Assembly (NCBI GenBank): GCA_029942125.1
Contig: JAPYUB010000009.1
Span: 1 to 32,274, forward strand
Origin: Candidatus Thalassarchaeaceae archaeon
Lineage (GTDB): Archaea > Thermoplasmatota > Poseidoniia > Poseidoniales > Thalassarchaeaceae
DNA length: 32,274 nt
Reading direction: 5' to 3'
A program made the position numbers and the translations under genes. The notes under the pieces were generated by a model. It was not told where the DNA came from, made no database searches, and saw only the letters and a program-made list of their open reading frames with translations. This document shows positions 18,661-27,517 of the stretch, one piece after another (the first letter of the stretch is position 1; the number at the start of each line of letters is the position of its first letter).

Positions 18661-19414
18661 TGGTCCACGGCATCCCCGTATTGGCCAACCCAAGTCCTTC
18701 TCCTTGAGCAGTGAGCCCAATCAGACCAACCTCAATGGAAGGGTCGAACAAAGAGAGTCCATACTCAAGTCGTTCCCGTAGAGTTCCGTTTTGAACGGCA
18801 ATTCTATGACACAACATCTTGATTGTGATTTCTTCGCCGATTCCGGTCGCTGCAAGTGCGATATGTTCGTCAATCCACAAACCAGGCCCCCACAATGGAG
18901 TATCTCCGACTCTTCCTCGGGGTCTTCCCGAACAACCCCCGGTGGATGAGGCAACAGCCATCAGACCATTGGAATCGATGGCCACACTGCCCACTGTATC
19001 ATTGGCCGAGGGAGAATCACTGCCGATAACTGTGGCCTTAGGATAACCGCGTTCATCAGCCCAATCACGAGCCCCTTGACCAACGAGAATGTGGATCTGC
19101 TCATCGAGTAATCCTGCGGCAACATGTATCGGATTGGGGGTGTCTTCAATGGCCATGATGGCTCCAAGGCGGCCATCCGAAGTCGCGACAGCTGCGTCCA
19201 ATTGAATCGAGCCGTCCGCCCTCTTGCGTCCACCCGTTCCAGCATTCAATACAGGGTCATCCTCCATGATTTCTACAGCAGCAAGAACGGCATCGAGTGC
19301 CGAGCCTCCAGCTGATAGAATGTCCCAACCCGCATCAGCTGCAATGTCCACACCGGGCTGATCTTTGGCAGTATGCCCTGCGCCACCATGGCAGACAATC
19401 ATCGGCTTGGACAT
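18641..19414 (-). CDS. isoaspartyl peptidase / L-asparaginase (Ntn hydrolase, plant type)
   Basis: Predicted to cleave beta-aspartyl dipeptides or asparagine after autocatalytic maturation. N-terminal VCHGGAGH (residues 7-14) is the family opening. The processing site and nucleophile lie in NDTVGSVAID (T140). RVGDTPLWGPGLWID and ATGIGEE are the substrate-binding stretches typical of type 2 asparaginases. Length is 257 residues, shorter than the usual 300 or so, mainly at the C-terminus. The ATG at 19414 has GGTGAGG upstream, and the TTG before it is unlikely. It starts 21 nt after the lonB stop, so it is probably co-transcribed with lonB and may finish degradation of isoaspartyl peptides left by proteolysis. 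The 3' end overlaps UPF0147 by 20 nt. Confidence 0.92.
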   Translation of the reverse strand: MSKPMIVCHGGAGHTAKDQPGVDIAADAGWDILSAGGSALDAVLAAVEIMEDDPVLNAGTGGRKRADGSIQLDAAVATSDGRLGAIMAIEDTPNPIHVAAGLLDEQIHILVGQGARDWADERGYPKATVIGSDSPSANDTVGSVAIDSNGLMAVASSTGGCSGRPRGRVGDTPLWGPGLWIDEHIALAATGIGEEITIKMLCHRIAVQNGTLRERLEYGLSLFDPSIEVGLIGLTAQGEGLGLANTGMPWTIRNADQ

Positions 19415-19435
19415 CAAATCCTCACCGGTACTAGT

Positions 19436-21505
19436 TCATGCTGAAGGGCGGACATTGGGGTTTGGTGTCAGGCGATCAATGACCGCACCAAGACGTTCCA
19501 CCAAGGAACTCTTATTCTCGTTCGAGACGAGCGCATTTTCCATGACTTCATCAAGAGTATCAACTGGGATGACCTCGACTAGGTCCTTGTAGGCATCATC
19601 GATGAGGACATCCTTCATGTTGGCGCGAGGAATAATGACGCGACTGATTCCACTCTTGGCTGCGGCCTCAATCTTCGCTGTGACTCCACCAATTGGCAAA
19701 ACTTCGCCACGAACGGAGAGCGACCCCGTCATGGCTAGATTCTGATCGATTGGAATATCCTCAAATGCTGAAATAATGGCCGTTGCAATGGTGATACTAG
19801 CGCTATCGCCATCAACACCATGAGTATCTACGAACTGGATGTGGATATCATAATCTGATACATTTTTACCTGTCAACTTCTTGATGACGGCACTGACATT
19901 GGTGACGCTTTCTTTGGCCATATCGGATAAGCCTCCGGTCGCAAAGACACTGCCTCCCTTGGATTGAGATGGCGTCACGAGAGCCTCCACGGGTAGCATA
20001 ATTCCACTGAAATCGGACATTCCGCTGTCTGCACCAAGAACGGCCAGACCGTTGACGCGCCCGACGCGCTCACCGCTATTCACCAGAAGTGAGTAATCCA
20101 GACGATGTTCAATCATGCGATCGGCAACCTGTTGTTCAAGTGGACGAGCGATGCGACGAGCACCGAGTACATGCTTGCTCGTGGTAATACTAGCATTCTC
20201 TTCGCAAGCCAGGTCGCCTGCAATGCGCACCAATCCACCGAGTTCACGAAGACGTAACGTGAGTTTTCCACGGCGGCCCGCTCGTCGTTGTGACTCACGG
20301 AGAATGATTTCAACCGCGGAGCGGTCAAAATGAGGAATTGGGTTGCCGGTCTTCTTGTTCATTTCATTGTTCACTTCCTGAGCGATGAATCGAATCAAAC
20401 GGCGTCGGTTGCGCTCGGTATCTCGCATAGTTGAATTGACGTAGACCTCGTATCCATATCCACGAATTCGACTACGCAGTGCAGGGTGCATATGCTGAAC
20501 AGCATCGAGATTACCCGCTGCGACAAGAATGAAATCACAAGGAACTGCTTCGGTTTTGGTTAGGGCGCCAGATGAACGCTCTGAGCGTCCAGAGATGGGG
20601 AATGCCTTCTCTTGCATCGCAGTGAGCAGAGCTTGCTGCTCTTCCAAGCGCAGCAGGTTGATCTCATCGACGAATAGAACACCACCATGAGCCTTGTGAA
20701 TAGCACCAGCCTCGACTCGTTCGTGAGCAGGAGTTTCCATCCCACCAGACTGGAAGGGGTCGTGGCGAACATCTCCAAGTAAACTTCCAGCCAAAGTTCC
20801 GGTGGCATCGATGAACGGTGGCATATCGCCACGCTTTCGTTTGACAAGCAATTTGGGAATTCTTGACTCCTCGTTTGAGACTAGGCGATTTTTGATGAAC
20901 ATGTATCCAAAGGCGACAAGAAACATACCAAATAGGAGCATGATGATGTCTCCGGATTGGATTGTCGCCAAAAGAAGGGCGGCACCGATAAGAAGGGCGA
21001 CGAACATCAACGTTCGGCTGGTGCGGTCACGCTGTTCGCGGAGTTGAGCACGACGATCCTTGACGATTCGATCACCACGGCCAGCTGGGACCGTGCGAAT
21101 TCGAGGTTCATTCTCGTCGTCATCGTTCACATAGCAGAGGGTGTCCTCCAAGGATTCGTTCGGCATGAGTTCTGTCATCGCTTTTGCGAGCATGCTCTTG
21201 CCGGTACCGGGATCTCCAATCATCATCATGTGACGTCGCTGCTCAGCGGCTTTTCGAATCACTACCGCTGCATCTTCCTGCCCAATGACTTGGTCAACCA
21301 GACAATCGGGAATCGGAACATCAGCTGTTGATTCAAAGGATATTCCTTGGAGCCATTCATCAATGGGTTGATCGATGATGGGGTCATCCGCACCTTCGGC
21401 AATAGAACCAAGGCCAAAATCGCTCTTTTTGTGGGAGGGGGAATCAAGTTCATCGATGATGGCCACCTCTTCAGCGACCTCTTCATCCACTTGTTCATCC
21501 GCCAT
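19436..21505 (-). CDS. lonB: archaeal membrane-type Lon protease (LonB)
   Basis: ATP-dependent protease of the archaeal LonB type, the main membrane-bound quality-control protease of euryarchaea. The AAA+ module has Walker A GDPGTGKS (residues 97-104) and Walker [11 protein letters not shown] (274-283). Inserted between them are two membrane helices (about 165-181 and 187-204), the LonB hallmark. The C-terminal S16 protease domain has the catalytic Ser in VDGDSAS (S568) and Lys in [10 protein letters not shown] (K611). It has no N-terminal LAN domain; instead there is an acidic N-terminal extension of about 60 residues. A strong GGAGAGG precedes the ATG at 21505. It is first in an operon with the isoaspartyl peptidase. 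A hairpin lies in the divergent region to trmI. Confidence 0.97.
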   Translation of the reverse strand: MADEQVDEEVAEEVAIIDELDSPSHKKSDFGLGSIAEGADDPIIDQPIDEWLQGISFESTADVPIPDCLVDQVIGQEDAAVVIRKAAEQRRHMMMIGDPGTGKSMLAKAMTELMPNESLEDTLCYVNDDDENEPRIRTVPAGRGDRIVKDRRAQLREQRDRTSRTLMFVALLIGAALLLATIQSGDIIMLLFGMFLVAFGYMFIKNRLVSNEESRIPKLLVKRKRGDMPPFIDATGTLAGSLLGDVRHDPFQSGGMETPAHERVEAGAIHKAHGGVLFVDEINLLRLEEQQALLTAMQEKAFPISGRSERSSGALTKTEAVPCDFILVAAGNLDAVQHMHPALRSRIRGYGYEVYVNSTMRDTERNRRRLIRFIAQEVNNEMNKKTGNPIPHFDRSAVEIILRESQRRAGRRGKLTLRLRELGGLVRIAGDLACEENASITTSKHVLGARRIARPLEQQVADRMIEHRLDYSLLVNSGERVGRVNGLAVLGADSGMSDFSGIMLPVEALVTPSQSKGGSVFATGGLSDMAKESVTNVSAVIKKLTGKNVSDYDIHIQFVDTHGVDGDSASITIATAIISAFEDIPIDQNLAMTGSLSVRGEVLPIGGVTAKIEAAAKSGISRVIIPRANMKDVLIDDAYKDLVEVIPVDTLDEVMENALVSNENKSSLVERLGAVIDRLTPNPNVRPSA

Positions 21506-21573
21506 GGCGACCTCTCCGGTATGGTTCTGTGTCTCGGCTACGTTCTTGAATGTGCGGTATTGCGACTTCGAGC

Positions 21574-21600
21574 GCCCAAGGGGGCTTTAGCCCCTTGGGC
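21574..21600. promoter_or_regulatory. 10-bp inverted repeat between lonB and trmI
   Basis: GCCCAAGGGG (21574-21583) and CCCCTTGGGC (21591-21600) are perfect arms around a 7-nt centre, in the divergent intergenic region (21506-21724). The repeat is about 70 nt ahead of lonB and 125 nt ahead of trmI. It could be an operator for a dimeric regulator or a leader hairpin. A terminator is less likely because no gene ends here. Confidence 0.5.
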
Positions 21601-21679
21601 GGGTGACCTTCATCTATCGTCGAATTGATATTGGTGACCATGGTCGGAAACACATCCACTCAGCCGCCTCAGGGTCGGC

Positions 21680-21695
21680 ACCTTGCTTGCAAGGT
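21680..21695 (+). promoter_or_regulatory. small hairpin ahead of trmI
   Basis: ACCTTG and CAAGGT pair around CTTG, ending 29 nt before the trmI ATG. It is short, so it may be chance, but its place matches the hairpins ahead of gyrB and the formyltransferase gene. Confidence 0.3.
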
Positions 21696-21724
21696 CGAGT
21701 TCTTCGGAATTGGGATGTGAAAGA

Positions 21725-22498
21725 ATGACAGAATACACCGCATTAAGGGAAGAAGACGGGCGGACTTACATCGTCCCCATTCAGGACGATGAATTGAAGA
21801 TCAAAGGCATCGGAAGGTTTGCGCCAAAACCCTTGCTTGAAGGCATACAGAATGGGGAACGGGTAACCATCGGACAAAAGGTACTGACCAAGGTCGAAAT
21901 CGGTCTTCCTGAACTACGCAAAGGCATGAGACGCCGAGCTCAGATTATCAATCCAAAAGATGCGGGATTTCTTATTGCATGGATGGGAATCGGGGCCGGC
22001 CAGCGTGTGCTTGAAGCGGGTCACGGCTCAGGTGGATTGGCGCTACACATCGCCAACGTCCTAGGGGCGAATGGTACGCTTGTTTCGGTCGAAAATCGAC
22101 CCGAACATGCAGAAGTTGGACGAGAGAACATGGAACGAGCCTCGGGTTCGTTGAGAGAATTTCCGACTTGGGTTCTATTGGAGGGGGATGTTGCGGAAGC
22201 ATCCTTCGATGGAATCGTCGAAGATTTTGATGCCATTATCTTGGATCTCCCCGAACCATGGCCGGTCATCGCCACGCTGTCGAAGAAACTCCGATATGGT
22301 GGTAAAATAGCCTGTTATTGTCCCGTCTCAAGCCAATTTGAGAAAGTCTGGAATGCCTGTGAGGAAGCCGGTCTATCCATCGATTGGGCGGGTGAAATGA
22401 TGGAACGGGTTTGGACCAAGGCCAGCCGCGGTGGAGTGCGACCCGGAAACACACCGATGGGTCACACCGCATTCCTGTTGATTGCAGAACGAACCTGA
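21725..22498 (+). CDS. trmI: tRNA (adenine-N1)-methyltransferase TrmI
   Basis: SAM-dependent enzyme that makes m1A in the T loop of tRNA (positions 57/58 in archaea). The N-terminal small beta domain is followed by RRAQIINPKDAGFLIAWMGI (about 70-89), the classic TrmI entry, then SAM motif I EAGHGSGGL (97-105), VENRPEHAEVGREN (motif II region) and the catalytic LDLPEPWP (173-180). The usual DLP.PW signature is thus kept. Length is 257 residues, as in archaeal homologues. I chose the ATG at 21725 because it begins just before the conserved domain and has GTGA upstream; an in-frame TTG at 21683 is unneeded. It is divergent from lonB and its stop is adjacent to that of the convergent surface-protein gene (1-nt gap). 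Confidence 0.93.
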   Translation: MTEYTALREEDGRTYIVPIQDDELKIKGIGRFAPKPLLEGIQNGERVTIGQKVLTKVEIGLPELRKGMRRRAQIINPKDAGFLIAWMGIGAGQRVLEAGHGSGGLALHIANVLGANGTLVSVENRPEHAEVGRENMERASGSLREFPTWVLLEGDVAEASFDGIVEDFDAIILDLPEPWPVIATLSKKLRYGGKIACYCPVSSQFEKVWNACEEAGLSIDWAGEMMERVWTKASRGGVRPGNTPMGHTAFLLIAERT

Positions 22499-22499
22499 A

Positions 22500-25400
22500 T
22501 CAGTCTTCTTCACGCGGAGGCATGACGCGGTTCATCTCTTGACAAGTTGGACACTTGAATCGGAATGGGGCTTCTTTGTCAGTCGGTAGACGGATGCGAG
22601 AATCACAAGCATGACATCGAGCAGTTCCATCTTCATCTGCGCGGATTTCACCATGTTTGAGATCTGCATTCTTGTTCTCTTCCTCAGCGGCTTCATCCCA
22701 TGCATCTTGGGTACTCTTTTTGTCCCGTGATTTAGAACTGTAGCGAATCCACATGATGAGTAAGCCTGCAAAAATCCAACCCGAAAGCATGGCGATAGCG
22801 AGGTTCGCTGCATTGACCATAGGTCCGCCGTCCCACAATTCAGCTTCCTTGGGAGGGGGTTCGTCAAATTCAACAGTCAGGGTGGTCGATGAACTGCTCA
22901 CCGAGTATCCCTGACCATCGGCCAAAGTTCCACTGGCTTCGATTCGAATATCAACGCTACCTATTGTAGGTTCGCCGTTGGGTTGGAGTGTCAACGAATA
23001 GGTGGCAACGCCACGCGGGGCGACAGTGAATACGCTGATGGTCTGATTCTCATCGACGAAATTCCAGTCAGGAGAGAGATCCTGTGCATATTCTCCGGCA
23101 AGGTTGAGGAAGCCCGATACCTGTTCATTGCCGTTGTTGCGAATAGTCACTGTATAGGTCGCAGAACTATTCCATGGAAGTGACCAGTCATCGCCAGTCA
23201 TCGTGACCACCAACATCGGTCCGCCGTCGACATTGCGATGGGGTTCGATGTCGATATCAACAGAATCGGTCGAATACACGCTCGAATCGGAAAGTGAGGT
23301 CGCTGTGAAGGCTATTGTGTGAATCCCGGCCAAGAGTGTGCTGCTAGCCGTACAGGTGACTGCGTGACTTTCTGCGGCTGCACCTGCTGCGAGAGTTGTC
23401 TGTGCTGGATGGTCGCACATGAACCCTGACGGGCCGGTGACCAGCAGGGTATCTTCGGCCTCTCCCAGATTGGTGAGGAATAGGGTCAGGCTTGCACTTC
23501 CTTCAGCCGAAATGGAAGCCACGTTGGTCGTGACGGTTGCTTGGACTGAGACTTCAGGGACTGTAGCAAATAGGGACAATGAATCGTTAATGGCATCATC
23601 ATTCTCACTTTCGACAACCAATGTCATCTCGGTATCTTCACTCGCCCCAGTACGGCGCAAGGTGATGTTCACCTCACCACTTTCACCCGACGCAAGGGTG
23701 AGGGTCTGCGGCGAAATCCCAACTTCAAATCCAGCCGCTCCCGTCAATGTAATGGCAAAGGTGTCGGGTTCGTTTCCGTCGTTGATTACCGTAACTACAA
23801 ACACAGAATCGGCGCCACTGGCAACGGGCAATGAATCACCTGCCACCAATACACGAACCTCGGCTCGCTGATCGACTTGCGCGTTGATAGTATGAGAATC
23901 CCAGGTACTACCATCGTCCGGATTCATGGCTAGGATAGTGAAGGTGTATGTGCCTGAAGCAATGTCATCATCAATACCTACCGTCATTGATAGAGTCGAA
24001 CTGTTTCCATTGGGTGCAACCGATGTACTTGTATTGACGGTGATGGTGAAACCCTGTGGAGCATTGCTCCAATCAAGGGAAACATTAGCTGTACCAGTAC
24101 CATCATTGGTCATCGTGAAATCAACCGTGGCCGGCGTATCCGCACCCACATCAAATGCACCACCCAAGGGCCCATTCATCCAAATCGAGGACCAGGGGAG
24201 AATGGTGACTGTTCCGGTGAAATTCAATGTTGAAGAGCCATCTTGTGTCTCAGCACTGAAATCAATCGATTGATTGCCGACCAACGGTGTATCTGAGGCT
24301 GTTGATGTCGACCAACTCAAATCGACGGTCTCCCCAGATTCCACAGTGACGAATGTGGAACTCGTATCAATCGTCAAATCGGGAGACGAGGCAGTGAGAC
24401 GGATGTTTGTGGCCTCTGTGCCGGTGTTGCGGATGGTCATCATGCCTGATGTGGACTCGCCGGGAGTGAGTGTGATAGCCTCATTACTGATCACGGCCAG
24501 ACCGTGCGCTACACCAACAGTGAGAGTGTGAATGTGAGAATAACCCACTTCGCCAATCTCATCCCAGGCTGACAAAGTGAGATCACAGGAGTCCCCTTCA
24601 CTGGCGTCCACATCAATGGTCACATTCGCGCTGACAGTTTCAGTTGATTCCAAGGAGAGTCGCCCCCCATCCGCTTCCATCGCATCCAAACTGGTTGTGC
24701 AAACACCGATTGCAGATATCGAATACAGCGATTCAGCCTCAGATGTTCCAGCATTGTAGACATCGAAAACGACCATGCCGGTTGCGTTAGGCAACCAATT
24801 GCTAGTCGAATCGTTCGCAGAGAACGTCAGATTGTGTGTCCCATTGACACGGACGACTATGGTTTCTGAAATAGTGAAGTTGCCCATGGCCGAACCAGCC
24901 GAGAGAAGGAATCCGTAATCGCCGGGCGCTTCGCCATTCGGTACACTGACTCGCAGTGTACCAGTTCGACTCTCGCCAGAACTCATATTCTCAAGCGTTG
25001 AATCCAGCCACCGCACGTCCCATCCAGCAGGCACAGATCGGCCCATGCCGGTTCCGTTACCGCCACTACCCCCACTGCTGACCGTCATACATGTCGTCGC
25101 GTTACCAATGGCACTGAGGTTCTCGGTCAAGGTGGCAGAAATGCACCATTCCCCAACGGTGACGTTCCACGTTTGTGTCCAGGAATGATTGGTTCCGTTG
25201 CTGGTCCAATTGTATATCCCACCATCATGTGGGAAAATGGATCCGTTCTGTTGGAGTGTCCAATCGACAACATAACTGATATTGGCAGTCAGATTCACAG
25301 AATCGAGAACAGCGGTCAGATTGGTCGATACTGCTGAAAATGATGCAAAAAATTCAGTAGGTCCAGTGGTTACATTGCCCGTTCCGTTACTGGTGTTATT

Positions 25401-26096
25401 CCCTGTGTTATTCCCTGTGTTATTCCCTGTGTTGTTGCCAGTATTGTTGCCCGTATTATTCCCAGAGTTGTTTCCTCCAGAATTATTGCCGCCACCGGAC
25501 CAATTGACCCAAAAATCGCTGATATCCGCGGTTTCATCCACGGCGAGCACGATGTGGTCAATTGAGGATCCGAGGTTTGAGATTGGGACATCGATATCGA
25601 TAGATTCGCCGACCTCGATGCCGAGTAGCCCATTGTCACCAACGGCCGTATGTTCGATATTCGGCAAATAGGAGGGGGTGACCGAGAGGTAGAGGGTGAT
25701 GGTGGTTGAGATGTTTGTTCCCGATTGAGCCACGTTGATGTCGACGGCACCACTGTCAGACAATTCCGCATCAGCAGCCAAGTGAACTATGATGGTCGTT
25801 GTCACCGAGAAGGTAGGCAGGACCGTGGATAGCGTCTCATCAGCAAGAGTGACATTCCAAACAGAAGAGGTCATCGAATCATCGACTGTAAGATCAAAGT
25901 CACGAATGGAGGTGTCATTGTTCTCAATAGTCAGGGTGACGTTAGCGCTGTCTCCTTGAATCATATCGATCTGGTCATCGGAGATATCCAGCAAAATGCG
26001 GCTGTCTGCTGCTACAAGTGGTACAAATGCGGCCAAGAATGTGCTTGAAATCAAAAGGAGGCACAGCGCCAAAGAACGGCGTCGCTGGTGTGACAT
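22500..26096 (-). CDS. giant secreted repeat protein with Asn/Thr-rich spacer, membrane anchor and cytoplasmic zinc ribbon
   Basis: A clear signal peptide (basic QRRR, then LALCLLLISSTFLAAFVPLVA) starts this 1198-residue protein. The extracellular part is made of repeated Ig-like/CARDB-like beta modules, each with a core resembling the phrase ...VTPGESTSGMMTIRNTG. Near residues 203-240 is a low-complexity spacer of NNTG-type units, dense in N-glycosylation sequons. One transmembrane helix (about 1096-1117) is followed by a charged linker and a C-terminal zinc ribbon: C1161-x2-C1164 and C1182-x2-C1185. The zinc ribbon would lie in the cytoplasm, which is odd for a surface protein. It is preceded by metK on the same strand with a 75-nt gap holding two hairpins. 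No good Shine-Dalgarno is seen. Function is unknown; envelope structure, adhesion or signalling are possible. Confidence 0.85.
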   Translation of the reverse strand: MSHQRRRSLALCLLLISSTFLAAFVPLVAADSRILLDISDDQIDMIQGDSANVTLTIENNDTSIRDFDLTVDDSMTSSVWNVTLADETLSTVLPTFSVTTTIIVHLAADAELSDSGAVDINVAQSGTNISTTITLYLSVTPSYLPNIEHTAVGDNGLLGIEVGESIDIDVPISNLGSSIDHIVLAVDETADISDFWVNWSGGGNNSGGNNSGNNTGNNTGNNTGNNTGNNTGNNTSNGTGNVTTGPTEFFASFSAVSTNLTAVLDSVNLTANISYVVDWTLQQNGSIFPHDGGIYNWTSNGTNHSWTQTWNVTVGEWCISATLTENLSAIGNATTCMTVSSGGSGGNGTGMGRSVPAGWDVRWLDSTLENMSSGESRTGTLRVSVPNGEAPGDYGFLLSAGSAMGNFTISETIVVRVNGTHNLTFSANDSTSNWLPNATGMVVFDVYNAGTSEAESLYSISAIGVCTTSLDAMEADGGRLSLESTETVSANVTIDVDASEGDSCDLTLSAWDEIGEVGYSHIHTLTVGVAHGLAVISNEAITLTPGESTSGMMTIRNTGTEATNIRLTASSPDLTIDTSSTFVTVESGETVDLSWSTSTASDTPLVGNQSIDFSAETQDGSSTLNFTGTVTILPWSSIWMNGPLGGAFDVGADTPATVDFTMTNDGTGTANVSLDWSNAPQGFTITVNTSTSVAPNGNSSTLSMTVGIDDDIASGTYTFTILAMNPDDGSTWDSHTINAQVDQRAEVRVLVAGDSLPVASGADSVFVVTVINDGNEPDTFAITLTGAAGFEVGISPQTLTLASGESGEVNITLRRTGASEDTEMTLVVESENDDAINDSLSLFATVPEVSVQATVTTNVASISAEGSASLTLFLTNLGEAEDTLLVTGPSGFMCDHPAQTTLAAGAAAESHAVTCTASSTLLAGIHTIAFTATSLSDSSVYSTDSVDIDIEPHRNVDGGPMLVVTMTGDDWSLPWNSSATYTVTIRNNGNEQVSGFLNLAGEYAQDLSPDWNFVDENQTISVFTVAPRGVATYSLTLQPNGEPTIGSVDIRIEASGTLADGQGYSVSSSSTTLTVEFDEPPPKEAELWDGGPMVNAANLAIAMLSGWIFAGLLIMWIRYSSKSRDKKSTQDAWDEAAEEENKNADLKHGEIRADEDGTARCHACDSRIRLPTDKEAPFRFKCPTCQEMNRVMPPREED
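25391..25474. repeat. seven imperfect 12-bp tandem repeats encoding NNTG-type units
   Basis: On the plus strand the unit is close to CTGTGTTATTCC. Two copies (25403-25426) are identical and the others differ at one to five places. Read on the coding minus strand they encode Asn-Asn-Thr-Gly. The repeats keep frame, so copy-number change would lengthen or shorten the spacer without disrupting the gene. Confidence 0.85.
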
Positions 26097-26116
26097 CAGA
26101 ACGACCGTGTTCGCGA

Positions 26117-26155
26117 CATCCTTTGAGGATGATGGGAGAACGCGTAAGCGTTCTC
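26117..26155. promoter_or_regulatory. two adjacent hairpins between metK and the surface-protein gene
   Basis: CATCC/GGATG around TTTGA (26117-26131) and GAGAACGC/GCGTTCTC around GTAA (26136-26155) follow each other in the 75-nt gap. On the minus strand the second is 17-36 nt past the metK stop, so it could end metK transcripts. A TATA-like TTTATC lies just upstream of both, which would instead place them in or near the leader of the surface-protein gene. Confidence 0.5.
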
Positions 26156-26171
26156 AGAGATAAACTCAGAT

Positions 26172-27401
26172 TCAACCATTCCGAAGAGCGGTCAAACGTG
26201 TCTCATCTAGACGTTCCCATGGGAACAAATTTCCAACCGGTTCACGGCCAAAATGACCCCCTGCAGAAGTGGATGAATAGATGGGTTGTAGAAGCCCCAG
26301 ATCGGCCACCATTGCACCTGGCCTGAAATCGAAGGTGTTCCGCACTCGACGAGTAATCTCATCCTCTGTGATTCCTGAGGTGGCACTTCCGTTGGTCATC
26401 ACTCGAATGCTGACCGGATCGATGATCCCAATGGCGTAGGCCAATTGAATCTCGCACATATCTGCAAGCCCCGCGGCAACGACGTGCTTGGCTGCCCATC
26501 GAGCTGCATAGGCTGCGGAACGATCTACTTTGGATGGGTCTTTGCCACTGAACGCGCCACCTCCGTGTCGACCCATGCCTCCGTATGTATCGACGATGAT
26601 TTTGCGACCGGTTAATCCTGCATCTGCAAATGGACCGCCCTGTACGAAACGGCCAGTACCATTGATGATGACATCGGTATTGGAATCAATCAGTTCGGAT
26701 GGAATCACCGCATCAATGACATGCTCTCTCACCTGTTCAGTGATGAAGGTGTGTTCCGCTTCCTCGCCACCGAGTTCAGCACTCATGTCATCGTGCTGAA
26801 TGGCAATCACAATCGCCCAAACTCGACGCGGTTTGTTGTACCCTCCATATTCGATGGTGACCTGTGCTTTTCCATCGGGCCGAGCCCACGGGAGAATTCC
26901 CTGCCCTCGAGCCTCTGTCAATCGACGAGTCAACGCTTGAGAAAGCAATGCTGACAAAGGCATGAATTTGCCTTTCAATGCAGGATAAACTTCGGATTCG
27001 TTAGTGGCATATCCAAACATCATTCCTTGATCTCCGGCCTTCTGTTTCGACCCTTCGCCCACGCCTCTAGAAATGTCCTGACTCTGAGTCGAGATGAGCA
27101 TGTCGACGGAGCACGAATTTGCATCCATCCCCACATCTTGGGATGTGTATCCGATGGTAGCTGCGGTAGAGCGAGCAATCGCTTCGTAATCTGGTTCAGA
27201 TCCAGCAATCGAAATCTCACCGGCTAGAACAATGTGACTGTGTGACTTTGTCCCTTTGACCAGAGTTTCACAAGCCACGCGTGCCCCTGGGTCCTGTGCT
27301 AAACAGGCATCGAGAATCGCATCCGAAATAGCATCACACAATTTGTCTGGATGACCTGAGGTCACAGACTCTGATGTGAACAACAAACGTTCGTGAGACA
27401 T
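26172..27401 (-). CDS. metK: S-adenosylmethionine synthetase, bacterial/eukaryotic type
   Basis: Makes S-adenosylmethionine from methionine and ATP. The three-domain bacterial MAT layout is complete: FTSESVTSGHPDK with the catalytic His (H17) and Asp (D19), DQGMMFGYA (flexible-loop hexapeptide, here KAGDQG), and GRKIIVDTYGGMGRHGGGAFSGKDPSKVDRSA in the central/C-terminal region. Length is 409 residues, slightly longer than E. coli MetK. Most archaea carry the unrelated-looking archaeal MAT, so this form suggests ancient acquisition from bacteria. The ATG at 27401 has GGAGG 13 nt upstream. It is divergent from aspS across 116 nt. It may supply SAM for TrmI and other methyltransferases. Confidence 0.95.
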   Translation of the reverse strand: MSHERLLFTSESVTSGHPDKLCDAISDAILDACLAQDPGARVACETLVKGTKSHSHIVLAGEISIAGSEPDYEAIARSTAATIGYTSQDVGMDANSCSVDMLISTQSQDISRGVGEGSKQKAGDQGMMFGYATNESEVYPALKGKFMPLSALLSQALTRRLTEARGQGILPWARPDGKAQVTIEYGGYNKPRRVWAIVIAIQHDDMSAELGGEEAEHTFITEQVREHVIDAVIPSELIDSNTDVIINGTGRFVQGGPFADAGLTGRKIIVDTYGGMGRHGGGAFSGKDPSKVDRSAAYAARWAAKHVVAAGLADMCEIQLAYAIGIIDPVSIRVMTNGSATSGITEDEITRRVRNTFDFRPGAMVADLGLLQPIYSSTSAGGHFGREPVGNLFPWERLDETRLTALRNG

Positions 27402-27517
27402 TAAACCCAGCGAACCTCCTTCTGCATATCAATGGTGAGGGCTAAGGCGTTTCATGAAAGAGGCCCAAATGTACCGTGTTTTCCGCCGTACTGTTCAAGT
27501 GATGGACTCGCACGCCC

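Noticed and set aside
23419-23871. 150-codon open frame antisense to the zinc-ribbon surface protein
   Set aside because: Low-complexity Ser/Val/Thr-rich translation, inside a coding gene with clear repeats on the other strand.
25391-25474. CRISPR-like array
   Set aside because: The units are 12 bp and head to tail without spacers, and they keep the reading frame of the surrounding gene.
25282-25671. 129-codon open frame with a Leu/Phe/Pro-rich run (LLVLFPVLFPVL)
   Set aside because: It is the reverse reading of the 12-bp tandem repeats of the surface protein, not a membrane protein.
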